DNA of 64,000 nucleotides from Vreelandella neptunia (GTDB lineage Bacteria; Pseudomonadota; Gammaproteobacteria; Pseudomonadales; Halomonadaceae): positions 3,782,001 to 3,846,000 of the forward strand of contig NZ_CP140255.1 of assembly GCF_034479615.1 (NCBI RefSeq), written 5' to 3'. The notes beneath the pieces were generated by a model. The model searched no databases and was not told the DNA's origin. It was given only the letters and a program-made list of their open reading frames with translations. Shown piece by piece: positions 27,248 to 35,209 of this stretch. Position 1 is the first letter of the stretch; each line of letters begins with the position of its first letter. The position numbers were made by a program, and so were the translations under genes.

Positions 27248-28245
27248 TCCTTTGCGCCACTGGCTAATCGCCGGGCGTAGGCAATTGCTGACCCCATGTT
27301 GGTCGCGTCGGCCTTGCCCTGCCAGGCAATATCAAAGGCGGTGCCGTGATCCACAGAGGTACGCTGAAGCGGCAAGCCGAGACTGACATTCACCGTGGTA
27401 TCAAAGGCGATTAGCTTGACGGGGATATGCCCCTGGTCGTGATACTGGGCAATCACCAGGTCGAACTCGCCTTTTGAAGCGCGGTAAAACACCGTGTCCG
27501 CCGAGATAGGCCCGCTTACATCGAAACCGCTCTGGCGTAAGCGCTCCACCGCCGGGGCGATACAGCGGCTATCTTCATCGCCAAAAATCCCCCCTTCACC
27601 ACAGTGGGGGTTAAGCCCGGCGACGGCGATACGCGGGGCACGCATCCCCAGCGCAACCAAGTGCGCATGCCCCGCCTCAACGGTGGCAATAATGCGCTCG
27701 GGGGTGACCCGATCAATCGCATCGCGCAACGATACGTGGGTAGAAACATGCAGTGTCGAAAGTGTCTCTGATGCCAGCAGCATAAACGACGAGGATGCAC
27801 CGGTCAGCGATGCCAGCATCCCCGTGTGGCCATCGTAATGGTGCCCGGCCGCATGCAGCGCCGCCTTGTTCAGTGGCGCGGTGACAATCACCTGCGCCCG
27901 CCCAGCCTGAACCAATTCCACGGCTTTGTGGACGCAGCGAAAAGCCATGTCACCCGCCCCGGCGCTGATTTGACCATCGGGAATCTCAACGCCTTCCGGC
28001 ACCTCGACCACGCCGACCGCCACATGATCCTGACCACTTTCTGCCTGCTCCAATGGCACGAACTCCAGCGCGGCACCAACACTCACCGCTGCACGGCGAT
28101 AAATAGCCGGGTCACCGATGACCATCGCGGTGGCGCGTTCGGTGGCGGACATAGCACTCAGTGCACGGCAGATGATCTCCGGACCGATGCCAGCAGGATC
28201 CCCCATGGTGATCGCAATTTCATAACAGCGTGGGGAGACATTCAT
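27244..28245 (-). CDS. pdxA2: PdxA2, 4-phospho-threonate dehydrogenase type
   Basis: Catalyses oxidative decarboxylation of a 4-phospho four-carbon acid to dihydroxyacetone phosphate in the D-threonate/erythronate route. The 333-residue PdxA-family protein starts [21 protein letters not shown] (about 8-28). Metal-binding blocks are YDGHTGMLA (His) and [10 protein letters not shown] / [11 protein letters not shown], with [19 protein letters not shown] at the end. The start at 28245 is favoured: its ATG overlaps the SDR stop (ATGA), and a longer frame to 28338 would run deep into the SDR gene. Genomic linkage to a DUF1537 kinase, not to pyridoxine genes, separates it from biosynthetic PdxA. Confidence 0.87.
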   Translation of the reverse strand: MNVSPRCYEIAITMGDPAGIGPEIICRALSAMSATERATAMVIGDPAIYRRAAVSVGAALEFVPLEQAESGQDHVAVGVVEVPEGVEIPDGQISAGAGDMAFRCVHKAVELVQAGRAQVIVTAPLNKAALHAAGHHYDGHTGMLASLTGASSSFMLLASETLSTLHVSTHVSLRDAIDRVTPERIIATVEAGHAHLVALGMRAPRIAVAGLNPHCGEGGIFGDEDSRCIAPAVERLRQSGFDVSGPISADTVFYRASKGEFDLVIAQYHDQGHIPVKLIAFDTTVNVSLGLPLQRTSVDHGTAFDIAWQGKADATNMGSAIAYARRLASGAKE

Positions 28246-29006
28246 GGCATTAACTGCCCGCCGTTGACCTCGATAATTTGGCCCGTGACGTAGCCACTGA
28301 GCGTATCGGTGGCCAGAAAAACGTACGCGCCCACGCACTCTTCCGCCGTGCCTAACCGCCCCATAGGAATTGACGCTCGTGCCGCGGCTAAATGGGCGTC
28401 GCTGGAGTGGCGCTCATGGAAATCGGTGGCAATCGTGCCGGGGGCAACGGCGTTGACGCGGATATTATCCCCTGCCAACTCCTTAGCCATATTACGCGTT
28501 ATCGTACTTACAAAGCCTTTGGCAGAGGCGTACAACCCGGCACCTCCCCCACCGCCGTTGCGCGCGGCAATCGAGGTAGTTTGAATAATATTACCCCCGC
28601 CTGCGCGCCGGAAATGCGGTAGCGCCGCCCGGCTAGCCATAATCACTGAACGGGCATTGAGATCCATGACCCGGTCATACTGGTCATCGTCCATCTCATC
28701 CAAGCCAACACGGCCCATCATGTCCCCCGCGTTATTGATCAGCAGATCCAAACCGCCCAGACGCTCGGCGGCATCATCGACAAGTTGTTGGGTCTCGCTA
28801 GTGCGGCTGACGTCTGCTTTAAGGGCAAAAGCGTTTCCACCCGCATCGCAAATAGCGTTAACCACCTTTTCAGCGGGGGCTTCACTGCTGTGATAGTGCA
28901 CTGCTACGTGCGCTCCTAACGCCCCCAGCTGTTTCGCAACCGCCGCACCAATGCCACGACTGGCACCGGTGATCAGCACGCGTTTCCCTTTCCACTCGTC
29001 TAACAT
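28242..29006 (-). CDS. FabG-like short-chain dehydrogenase
   Basis: First gene of the threonate-type operon. The 254-residue classical SDR has [10 protein letters not shown] (11-20), NNAG (91-94), Ser145, Tyr159 and Lys163 (YASAKG), and the ending [21 protein letters not shown] lies eight bases before the ATG. It is annotated in such genomes mostly as 3-oxoacyl-ACP reductase, but here a role on a sugar acid is more likely. It might oxidise or epimerise the imported acid before phosphorylation. That role is inference; the fold alone does not give the substrate. Confidence 0.82.
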   Translation of the reverse strand: MLDEWKGKRVLITGASRGIGAAVAKQLGALGAHVAVHYHSSEAPAEKVVNAICDAGGNAFALKADVSRTSETQQLVDDAAERLGGLDLLINNAGDMMGRVGLDEMDDDQYDRVMDLNARSVIMASRAALPHFRRAGGGNIIQTTSIAARNGGGGGAGLYASAKGFVSTITRNMAKELAGDNIRVNAVAPGTIATDFHERHSSDAHLAAARASIPMGRLGTAEECVGAYVFLATDTLSGYVTGQIIEVNGGQLMP

Positions 29007-29125
29007 GAAATTCTCCTTACCACTTTTTGTTTTATGGTGAGCGCGCTGCTAAGCGATACCGTCTTCAACCAGATAGATTTAACTATCGACCCGAAATGGA
29101 GCGGTGCGCTAAAGTAAGCCATGAA

Positions 29126-29145
29126 CTGGCATACCTGTCATACAA
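29126..29145. promoter_or_regulatory. Operator between the SDR operon and xylX
   Basis: Minus-strand reading TTGTATGACAGGTATGCCAG. It contains a direct repeat GTATG-ACAG-GTATG. It sits in the 236-base divergent region, so it could govern both the threonate-type operon and the xylX-fucD operon. It matches sites at 16125 and 25962. Confidence 0.6.
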
Positions 29146-29242
29146 CACGACATCTATAACATGATAGCCGATGGTGTGTTTAGCGCCAGTCGTACCCCGT
29201 GCTAAAGATTTAAACTAATTCTAAGAACGAATGGAGAAGTAC

Positions 29243-30406
29243 ATGAATCCACTTTCATCGACGGACACACTTCCCGACGACCTGGATAACGCGCTGCTGG
29301 TTGGCCGGGTATGGCTGGACGGTAGCCATTCTGGCCCTGCGCTGGTGACTGTCAATAACGGCCAGGTGATCGACATCACCGCGTTTGGCCCGACCATGGC
29401 AGACCTGCTGGAACGTGATGACCTACAAGAGGTCGTGCGACGGGCGGAAGGTCCTAACCTGGGCAGTGTCGAGGCTCTGCTGGAAAACTCTCAGTTACCC
29501 CAACCACAAGCGCCCTACCTGCTCGCTCCCTGCGATGTTCAGGCCGTTAAAGCCTGTGGCGTCACCTTCGCCGTCAGCCTGTTAGAGCGAGTCATCGAGG
29601 AGCAAGCGGGCGGCGACCCGGCGCGGGCAGTGGAACTACGCGATGACTTGCAGGCACTGATCGGCAAAGATCTTTCTAAAATTAAGCCCGGCTCTGACGA
29701 GGCCATGTCGCTTAAAAAAGCGCTTCAGGCGCGCGGCGGCTGGTCACAATATATGGAAGTTGGCATCGGCCCGGATGCAGAGGTATTTACCAAGTCTCAG
29801 CCGCTCTCATCGGTAGGCTTTGGCACACCGGTGGGTTTGCACCCGTCTTCCAAGTGGAATAATCCCGAGCCGGAAATTGTCCTGGCAGTAGACAGCCGCG
29901 GCCAGGTGCGCGGTGCGACTCTGGGCAACGACGTTAACCTGCGCGATGTGGAAGGGCGCAGCGCCCTGCTGCTCGGCAAGGCAAAAGATAACAACGCCTC
30001 CTGCTCCATTGGCCCCTTCATTCGCCTGTTTGATGACCACTTCGATATCGATAGCGTGCGCAATTGCCAGGTCTCGCTGCGCATTGAGGGTGAGGATGAC
30101 GATTTTCTACTCCAGGGCGAGAGCGATATGCGCGAGATCAGCCGCGATCCTCTTGACTTGGTAAGCCAAACCATCGGCGATCACCACCAATATCCGGACG
30201 GTTTTATGCTGTTCCTCGGCACCATGTTTTCGCCCATTCAGGATCGCGACGGCGAGGGTCAGGGCTTTACCCATCATCTGAATGATCGTGTCACCATCGC
30301 CACGCCTGCTCTGGGCGCCTTGGTCAACCGAGTAGGTAGAAGCGATCAGTTGCCGCCCTGGACTTACGGTATTCGCGAACTGATGCGCCACTTGGCGCGC
30401 CGCTGA
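29243..30406 (+). CDS. xylX: 2-keto-3-deoxy-D-xylonate dehydratase (XylX type)
   Basis: FAH-superfamily dehydratase that makes 2-oxoglutarate semialdehyde from 2-keto-3-deoxy-xylonate (Weimberg route). The 387-residue protein has LLAPCDVQAVKACGVTFAVS (about 93-112) and the active core GLHPSSKWNNPEPEIVLAVDS with its Glu metal ligand. LGNDVNLRDVEGRSALLLGKAKDNNASCSIGP and a YPDGFMLFLGTMFSPIQDRD block near the end closely follow the Caulobacter XylX sequence as I recall it. The ATG at 29243 has GGAG six bases upstream, better than the ATG at 29231. It is far from xylD (12762), but its product is the substrate of the dehydrogenase at 8456. Followed by fucD. Confidence 0.85.
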   Translation: MNPLSSTDTLPDDLDNALLVGRVWLDGSHSGPALVTVNNGQVIDITAFGPTMADLLERDDLQEVVRRAEGPNLGSVEALLENSQLPQPQAPYLLAPCDVQAVKACGVTFAVSLLERVIEEQAGGDPARAVELRDDLQALIGKDLSKIKPGSDEAMSLKKALQARGGWSQYMEVGIGPDAEVFTKSQPLSSVGFGTPVGLHPSSKWNNPEPEIVLAVDSRGQVRGATLGNDVNLRDVEGRSALLLGKAKDNNASCSIGPFIRLFDDHFDIDSVRNCQVSLRIEGEDDDFLLQGESDMREISRDPLDLVSQTIGDHHQYPDGFMLFLGTMFSPIQDRDGEGQGFTHHLNDRVTIATPALGALVNRVGRSDQLPPWTYGIRELMRHLARR

Positions 30407-30452
30407 TTGTAACAATCAATACGCCACTCATATCACTACCTAGGAGCGCACC

Positions 30453-31754
30453 ATGACAACCATCACTCGCGTCGAGATCCAGGATATCCGCTTCCCCACC
30501 TCGCGCTCGCTGGATGGCTCGGATGCCATGAATGCCGCGCCGGACTACTCCGCCGCCTACGTCATCCTGCACACCGATGATGACAGCCCCGAGGGGCACG
30601 GATTAACCTTTACCATTGGCCGCGGCAACGAGATTGTGGTCACTGCTTTACAGTCGTTGGCGCCGCTGATTGAAGGTCACTCGCTGGCCTCTATTACCGA
30701 CAATATGGGCACCTTCTGGCGGGAAATCACCGGAGACAGCCAGCTACGCTGGATCGGCCCCGATAAAGGCGCGATTCACCTGGCCACCGCCGCCATCGTC
30801 AACGCCGTATGGGATATGTGGGCGAAAAAAGAAGGCAAACCGGTGTGGAAGCTGCTAGTGGATATGACGCCGGAACAGCTGGTTCGCTGCCTTGATTTCC
30901 GCTTCGTCACCGATGCGTTAACGCCGGAAGAAGCGATCTGTTTGCTGCGCCGTCAGGCCTCAGGCAAAGAAGCCCGCGAAGCCGAAATGCGCCGCGATGG
31001 CTACCCTGGCTACACTACGTCAGCGGGCTGGCTGGGCTATAGCGACGAGAAAGTCCGCCGCCTGGCGCGGGAAGCATTGGCCGAAGGCTGGACTCACTTC
31101 AAACAGAAGATTGGCGGCGATATCGAAGAAGACGCCCGCCGTGCGGCGCTGCTTCGCGATGAGATCGGTTGGGAAAACGTGCTGATGATGGACGCCAATC
31201 AGGTGTGGGAAGTCGATGAGACCGTCACCAAGATGCGTCGACTGGCCGAGTTTGATCCGCTGTGGATCGAAGAGCCCACCAGCCCTGACGACATTCTCGG
31301 CCACGCCGAAATCCGCCATCGGGTTGCGCCTATCGGCGTCGCCACTGGCGAACACTGCCACAACAAAGTGATGTTCAAGCAGTTCTTCCAGGCAGATGCC
31401 ATCGACTATTGCCAGTTGGATGCGGCACGTTTGGGTGGGCTTAACGAAGTGATTTTAGTAACGCTGATGGCCGCCAAGTTCGGCGTGCCGATTTGCCCCC
31501 ACGGTGGTGGCGTCGGGCTTTGCGAATATACCCAGCATATCTCACTGTTCGACTACATCGCAGTATCCGGTAGCCTTGAGGGCCGTGTACTTGAGTATGT
31601 GGATCACCTTCACGAGCACTTTATCGACCCGGTGGTCATCAACCGAGGCCGCTACCAGGTACCCGAGGCGCCGGGTTACAGTATCGCCATGCACTCAGAA
31701 TCCCAAGCACAGCACCGCTTCCCCGAAGGCGCGGCCTGGCAGGAAGATAATTAA
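30453..31754 (+). CDS. fucD: L-fuconate dehydratase
   Basis: Enolase-superfamily enzyme that dehydrates L-fuconate (and often D-arabinonate) to the 2-keto-3-deoxy acid. The 433 residues match the Xanthomonas FucD in motifs and length. Acid/base lysines are Lys217 and Lys219 (FKQK); Mg2+ ligands are Asp247 (MMDANQ), Glu273 (IEEPTSPDD) and Glu300 (GEHCHNK); His350 (CPHGGG) is the other catalytic base. The N-terminal FPTSRSLDGSDAMN is also diagnostic. GGAG precedes the ATG. It supplies the substrate of the SDR at 16268, although the two genes are 14 kb apart. The stop overlaps the next start by one base. Confidence 0.93.
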   Translation: MTTITRVEIQDIRFPTSRSLDGSDAMNAAPDYSAAYVILHTDDDSPEGHGLTFTIGRGNEIVVTALQSLAPLIEGHSLASITDNMGTFWREITGDSQLRWIGPDKGAIHLATAAIVNAVWDMWAKKEGKPVWKLLVDMTPEQLVRCLDFRFVTDALTPEEAICLLRRQASGKEAREAEMRRDGYPGYTTSAGWLGYSDEKVRRLAREALAEGWTHFKQKIGGDIEEDARRAALLRDEIGWENVLMMDANQVWEVDETVTKMRRLAEFDPLWIEEPTSPDDILGHAEIRHRVAPIGVATGEHCHNKVMFKQFFQADAIDYCQLDAARLGGLNEVILVTLMAAKFGVPICPHGGGVGLCEYTQHISLFDYIAVSGSLEGRVLEYVDHLHEHFIDPVVINRGRYQVPEAPGYSIAMHSESQAQHRFPEGAAWQEDN

Positions 31755-33175
31755 TGACAGACACCACCTTCTTTCTAAATGAACTAACCAGCCTGCTCGG
31801 CGAGCGTGGCCTGCTGCGCGAGCCAGACGCCATGGCGCGCTATGTGAGCGACTGGGCGGGGGATACGCTGGGCACGCCGCTGGCGGTAGCGCGCCCGGCT
31901 AGCACAGAAGAAGTCGCCGAGGTGGTAAAGCGCTGCTACGCCCAAGGAATCGCGATGACGCCTCAAGGGGGCCATAGCGGCCTGGTGGCAGGCGCCTTGC
32001 CCGCCACCAACGGCCAGGAGCTGGTGATCAGTCTTGAGCGCTTAAACAGCGTGCGCGCCATCGATCCGATTAACTTCACCATTACCGTAGACGCGGGCTG
32101 TATTCTCGAGAACGTCAAGCTGGCGGCTTTTGACCATGACTGTGACTTTCCGCTCTCGCTGGGCGCCCAAGGCAGTTGTCAGATTGGTGGCAATATTGCC
32201 ACCAATGCGGGCGGGCTTAACGTACTCCGCTACGGCATGATGCGCGAGCTGGTGCTGGGGCTTGAAGTGGTTCTGCCCGATGGCCGCGTATGGGAGAGCC
32301 TTAACGCGCTTCACAAGGATAATCGCGGTTACGACCTTCAGCAGCTGTTTCTGGGCAGCGAAGGCACTCTAGGCATCGTCACTGGTGCGGTGTTAAAGCT
32401 CTGCCCGCGCCCGACCCAGAACCGTACCGCTCTGCTGGGCCTGCCCTCCGTTCAAGCGGTGATCGACCTGTATGGCCTGGCGCGCCGCGACTGCTGTGAT
32501 CTGCTAACCGCTTTCGAGCTGATTCCCCGCCGCTGTGTCGAGCTGGCCATGGAAGCAACCCCCGAGCTACGTGATCCGATGGACAGCGCTTACCCCTGGT
32601 ACGTATTGATGGAAGTGGCCGCCACAGGGCCGGTGGATCTCGGTTCGATGCTGGAACAACTGCTGGAAAATGGCATGGAAAGCGAACTGGTATTGGATGG
32701 CGCCCTAGCATCCAGCGACACCCAGTCCGCTCAGCTATGGCAGTTCCGCGAAAGCATGTTAGAAGGCCAGCGGCGGCGCGGAGAGCACCTGCGCACCGAT
32801 ATTTCAGTACCTATCTCGGCGATACCAGACTTCGTCAGCCAAGCCAGCGACGTGGTCATGGCGGCGTCACCCGAGTGCGAAATTATTGCCTACGGGCATG
32901 TGGGCGACGGCAATCTGCACTTCAACATTCTACCGCCCATAACAATGGCGGATAGCGATAAGAAAGCCCACCTGCACGACCTGGAGGAGCGGCTGTTTGA
33001 AGTGCTCGATGATTTTCACGGTAGCATCAGCGCCGAGCACGGTATTGGCCGCACCAAGCAGGCACCCTACCTGGCGCGGCTATCGCCGATTGAGCGAGAG
33101 ATGGTCAGCGGTGTTAAAGCGCTGTTTGACCCTAAGGGCCTGATGAATCCAGGCAGGATTTTGCCTGCCGAATAG
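31754..33175 (+). CDS. GlcD/D-2-hydroxyacid dehydrogenase-type flavoprotein
   Basis: FAD-linked oxidation of a 2-hydroxy acid to the keto acid, passing electrons to an acceptor. The 473 residues have a PCMH FAD-binding domain (about 40-215: MTPQGGHSGLVAGALP, GGNIATNAGGLNVLRYGMMR, LGSEGTLGIVTGA). A C-terminal cap has AYGHVGDGNLHFNIL and SISAEHGIGRTK, whose His residues probably bind the metal. It is coupled to fucD by TAATG. The fuconate route ends in L-lactate, while the D-arabinose analogue ends in glycolate. A GlcD-type enzyme here fits glycolate or D-lactate oxidation (inference). Ends before a terminator at 33200. Confidence 0.85.
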   Translation: MTDTTFFLNELTSLLGERGLLREPDAMARYVSDWAGDTLGTPLAVARPASTEEVAEVVKRCYAQGIAMTPQGGHSGLVAGALPATNGQELVISLERLNSVRAIDPINFTITVDAGCILENVKLAAFDHDCDFPLSLGAQGSCQIGGNIATNAGGLNVLRYGMMRELVLGLEVVLPDGRVWESLNALHKDNRGYDLQQLFLGSEGTLGIVTGAVLKLCPRPTQNRTALLGLPSVQAVIDLYGLARRDCCDLLTAFELIPRRCVELAMEATPELRDPMDSAYPWYVLMEVAATGPVDLGSMLEQLLENGMESELVLDGALASSDTQSAQLWQFRESMLEGQRRRGEHLRTDISVPISAIPDFVSQASDVVMAASPECEIIAYGHVGDGNLHFNILPPITMADSDKKAHLHDLEERLFEVLDDFHGSISAEHGIGRTKQAPYLARLSPIEREMVSGVKALFDPKGLMNPGRILPAE

Positions 33176-33199
33176 GCGTATTAATAGCTATGCCCACCT

Positions 33200-33229
33200 G
33201 CCCCGAAGAAACAACCCTGCGGGGCTTTT
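33200..33229 (+). terminator. Terminator after the xylX-fucD-flavoprotein operon
   Basis: Stem GCCCCG / CGGGGC (33200-33205 with 33220-33225) followed by TTTT. It lies between two convergent operons; the T-run favours the plus strand. Confidence 0.75.
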
Positions 33230-33249
33230 GCTCCAGGTAAACACTTTGA

Positions 33250-34545
33250 TCAATAGCCCATGATATCCGGCAGCCACGTGGCCAGCCCCGGCACGGCGAT
33301 GAGCAGCAGAATGGTGGCAATAATTGGCAGTAAGAACGGTATGATCGCCGTAACAACCTGGCCGTAGCGAAGCCGCGTGATCCCAACCATTAAAAACAGC
33401 ACCGTACCGAAGGGTGGGGTAATGACCCCTACCGATAGCGTAATGACCATCACGATACCGAAATGAACGGGATCTAACCCCGCACTCAGCGCTGCTGGCA
33501 CCACAATCGGTGTAAAAATCAGGATGCTTTCGATCACCGACATAAAGCAGCCGATCAGCAGGAAGAACAGCGCAAAGCAGAGGAGTAGTGCAAACATGGG
33601 CATATCGATGCTGGCGACTTGGCCCGCCAACGCCTGAGGGATCCCCATGCGCACCAGTATCCAACCGTAGAAACTGGAGACGGCGATAATCAGTAGGATG
33701 ACCGCACTGAACATCAGGGTACGCCGAAAGGCATTGAATAGATCTCGCCAATTCAGGTCTCGATAAACGAGGCCACCGAGAATCACTGCGTAAAGTGACG
33801 CAATCGCCCCCGCTTCAGTGGGTGTAAAAAAACCACCCCAGATACCGCCAACGATAATCGCCGGCATCATCAGCGGCAAGATGGCACGCTTACCAGTGCG
33901 GACGACTTCGCAGGCATCAAAGGGTGTCGGCTTAGGCATCACCACCTTGCCACTGGCAGACAACAGAATGGTCATCCCCATGAGTAACAGCGCCATCAAT
34001 ATGCCCGGCACCAGTCCCGCCATAAACAGCCCGCCAATACTTACATTGGCCAACCAGCCATACACCACCAACGCGATACTGGGGGGGAGAATTGGCCCAA
34101 TAACGCTGGAGGCGGCAGTGATGCCCGTCGAGTAACCCAGCTCGTAGCCACGCTCTTTCATGGCCTTGATTTCGATGCTGCCAAGACCTGCGGCATCGGC
34201 AACGGCGGTGCCCGACATGGTGGCAAAAATGGAGCTGGCCACCACGTTGGCGTGGCCCAGGCCGCCCTTGGTAAAGCCCACCAGCGCAGTGGCAAAGTCA
34301 AAAATGCGCGTGGTGGTAGAGCCGATATTCATGATGTTGGCGGCCAGAATGAACAACGGAATCGCCAGCAGCGTAAAGTTATTGAGGGTTTGCACCATGC
34401 GCAGCGGAAGCAGCTCGACAGGTAACCCGCCGGTGCCGGTTACCACCAGGGCGATAAACGAGGTCACGCCAATGGCGACCACAACGGGCAAGCCAATGGC
34501 CATCAGTAGCAACAGGCCACCGACAAAGATCATAAGTTCGGTCAT
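33250..34545 (-). CDS. dctM: TRAP transporter large membrane subunit (DctM)
   Basis: A 431-residue translocation subunit of a third TRAP importer, with about 12-13 hydrophobic segments. Diagnostic blocks are FTLLAIPLFILAANIMNIGS (about 53-72), TMSGTAVADAAGLGSIEIKAM, SSVIGPILPPSIALVVYGW, PTEAGAIASLYAVILGG and VGVITPPFGTVLFLMVGI. The ATG overlaps the dctQ stop by 4 bases. Ligand unknown. The nearest enzymes on the other side of the lysR gene are a CoA transferase and an HMG-CoA-lyase-like protein, which would fit a short branched dicarboxylate. This is inference. Confidence 0.92.
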   Translation of the reverse strand: MTELMIFVGGLLLLMAIGLPVVVAIGVTSFIALVVTGTGGLPVELLPLRMVQTLNNFTLLAIPLFILAANIMNIGSTTTRIFDFATALVGFTKGGLGHANVVASSIFATMSGTAVADAAGLGSIEIKAMKERGYELGYSTGITAASSVIGPILPPSIALVVYGWLANVSIGGLFMAGLVPGILMALLLMGMTILLSASGKVVMPKPTPFDACEVVRTGKRAILPLMMPAIIVGGIWGGFFTPTEAGAIASLYAVILGGLVYRDLNWRDLFNAFRRTLMFSAVILLIIAVSSFYGWILVRMGIPQALAGQVASIDMPMFALLLCFALFFLLIGCFMSVIESILIFTPIVVPAALSAGLDPVHFGIVMVITLSVGVITPPFGTVLFLMVGITRLRYGQVVTAIIPFLLPIIATILLLIAVPGLATWLPDIMGY

Positions 34546-35084
34546 GGTTGAGAGGTCTCCTCTTCATGGGATACTTCCAACCACACCACTGGGCCACGCA
34601 AGCATTGCCAAAGAGCAATCAACGCCATGCCCACAAAGCTGAAAAAGATGCCGTAATAGAGGTAGCTAAAACTAATACTTAACGAGACGGTTTTATTGTT
34701 GGCACTCATGTCCGACATGATCCACGCGCCCCAGGCGGCAAGCGCGAAAAAGCCGCATGAGATTAGGGTGGTGAGACGGTATTGGATATTTTTACCTAAA
34801 CCAGAAAGCTTATGGCTAAACAGATCCACCGCCAGGTGCTCGCTGCGTACCCAAGCAGACAGTGATCCAAAGCCAATCGCGTAGATGGCCAGCATAGACG
34901 CCATCTCCTCGGTCCAGGGCATACCGATTCCGAGCAGGTCACGGGCAATGACGGCCGCCACGATTAACAGCAGAATAGCCGCCATGAGCGCCACGCCCAC
35001 CCCGTCACAAAGACGAGTAACGCTGCGCAGCGTATAGAAAGCAATTCGATCCAGGCCCTTGTTGGGCGCTACGGCGTCTTCCAC
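34542..35084 (-). CDS. dctQ: TRAP transporter small membrane subunit (DctQ)
   Basis: A 180-residue DctQ subunit with four predicted helices (about 24-45, 58-78, 98-115, 132-152). The signature is RDLLGIGMPWTEEMASMLAIYAIGFG followed by RSEHLAVDLFSHKL. It starts with GTG; AAGGAG at the proper distance supports that start. It lies between dctP, after a very strong hairpin, and dctM, which it overlaps. Confidence 0.87.
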   Translation of the reverse strand: MEDAVAPNKGLDRIAFYTLRSVTRLCDGVGVALMAAILLLIVAAVIARDLLGIGMPWTEEMASMLAIYAIGFGSLSAWVRSEHLAVDLFSHKLSGLGKNIQYRLTTLISCGFFALAAWGAWIMSDMSANNKTVSLSISFSYLYYGIFFSFVGMALIALWQCLRGPVVWLEVSHEEETSQP

Positions 35085-35108
35085 AGGAGAACTCCTTACC
35101 CTGACGTC

Positions 35109-35163
35109 TTCTTGGTCATGTATGAAAATTTATTGGTCATGAAAGCTTACTTGACATGAAAAA
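35109..35163. repeat. Degenerate tandem units between dctP and dctQ
   Basis: Three imperfect units of 16-21 bases built on TTGGTCATG...GAAA (TTGGTCATG at 35112-35120 and 35133-35141, then the variant TTGACATGAAA at 35151-35161). They lie between the dctP-end hairpin and the dctQ start. No function recognised. Confidence 0.45.
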
Positions 35164-35190
35164 CAACGACGGCCCAATGGGCCGTCGTTG
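35159..35190 (-). terminator. Strong terminator/attenuator after dctP
   Basis: Stem CAACGACGGCC / GGCCGTCGTTG (a 13-base dyad in all, 35164-35190). On the minus strand it is followed by TTTTT (35159-35163). It lies just after the dctP stop and ahead of dctQ, so readthrough would set the ratio of receptor to membrane subunits. Confidence 0.8.
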
Positions 35191-35209
35191 CGTCTGTCCG
35201 GTGCGTATA

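Noticed and set aside
28671-28685. GTCATAC copy inside the SDR gene as another operator
   Set aside because: It is within a conserved coding stretch and lacks the second half-site seen in the three promoter copies.
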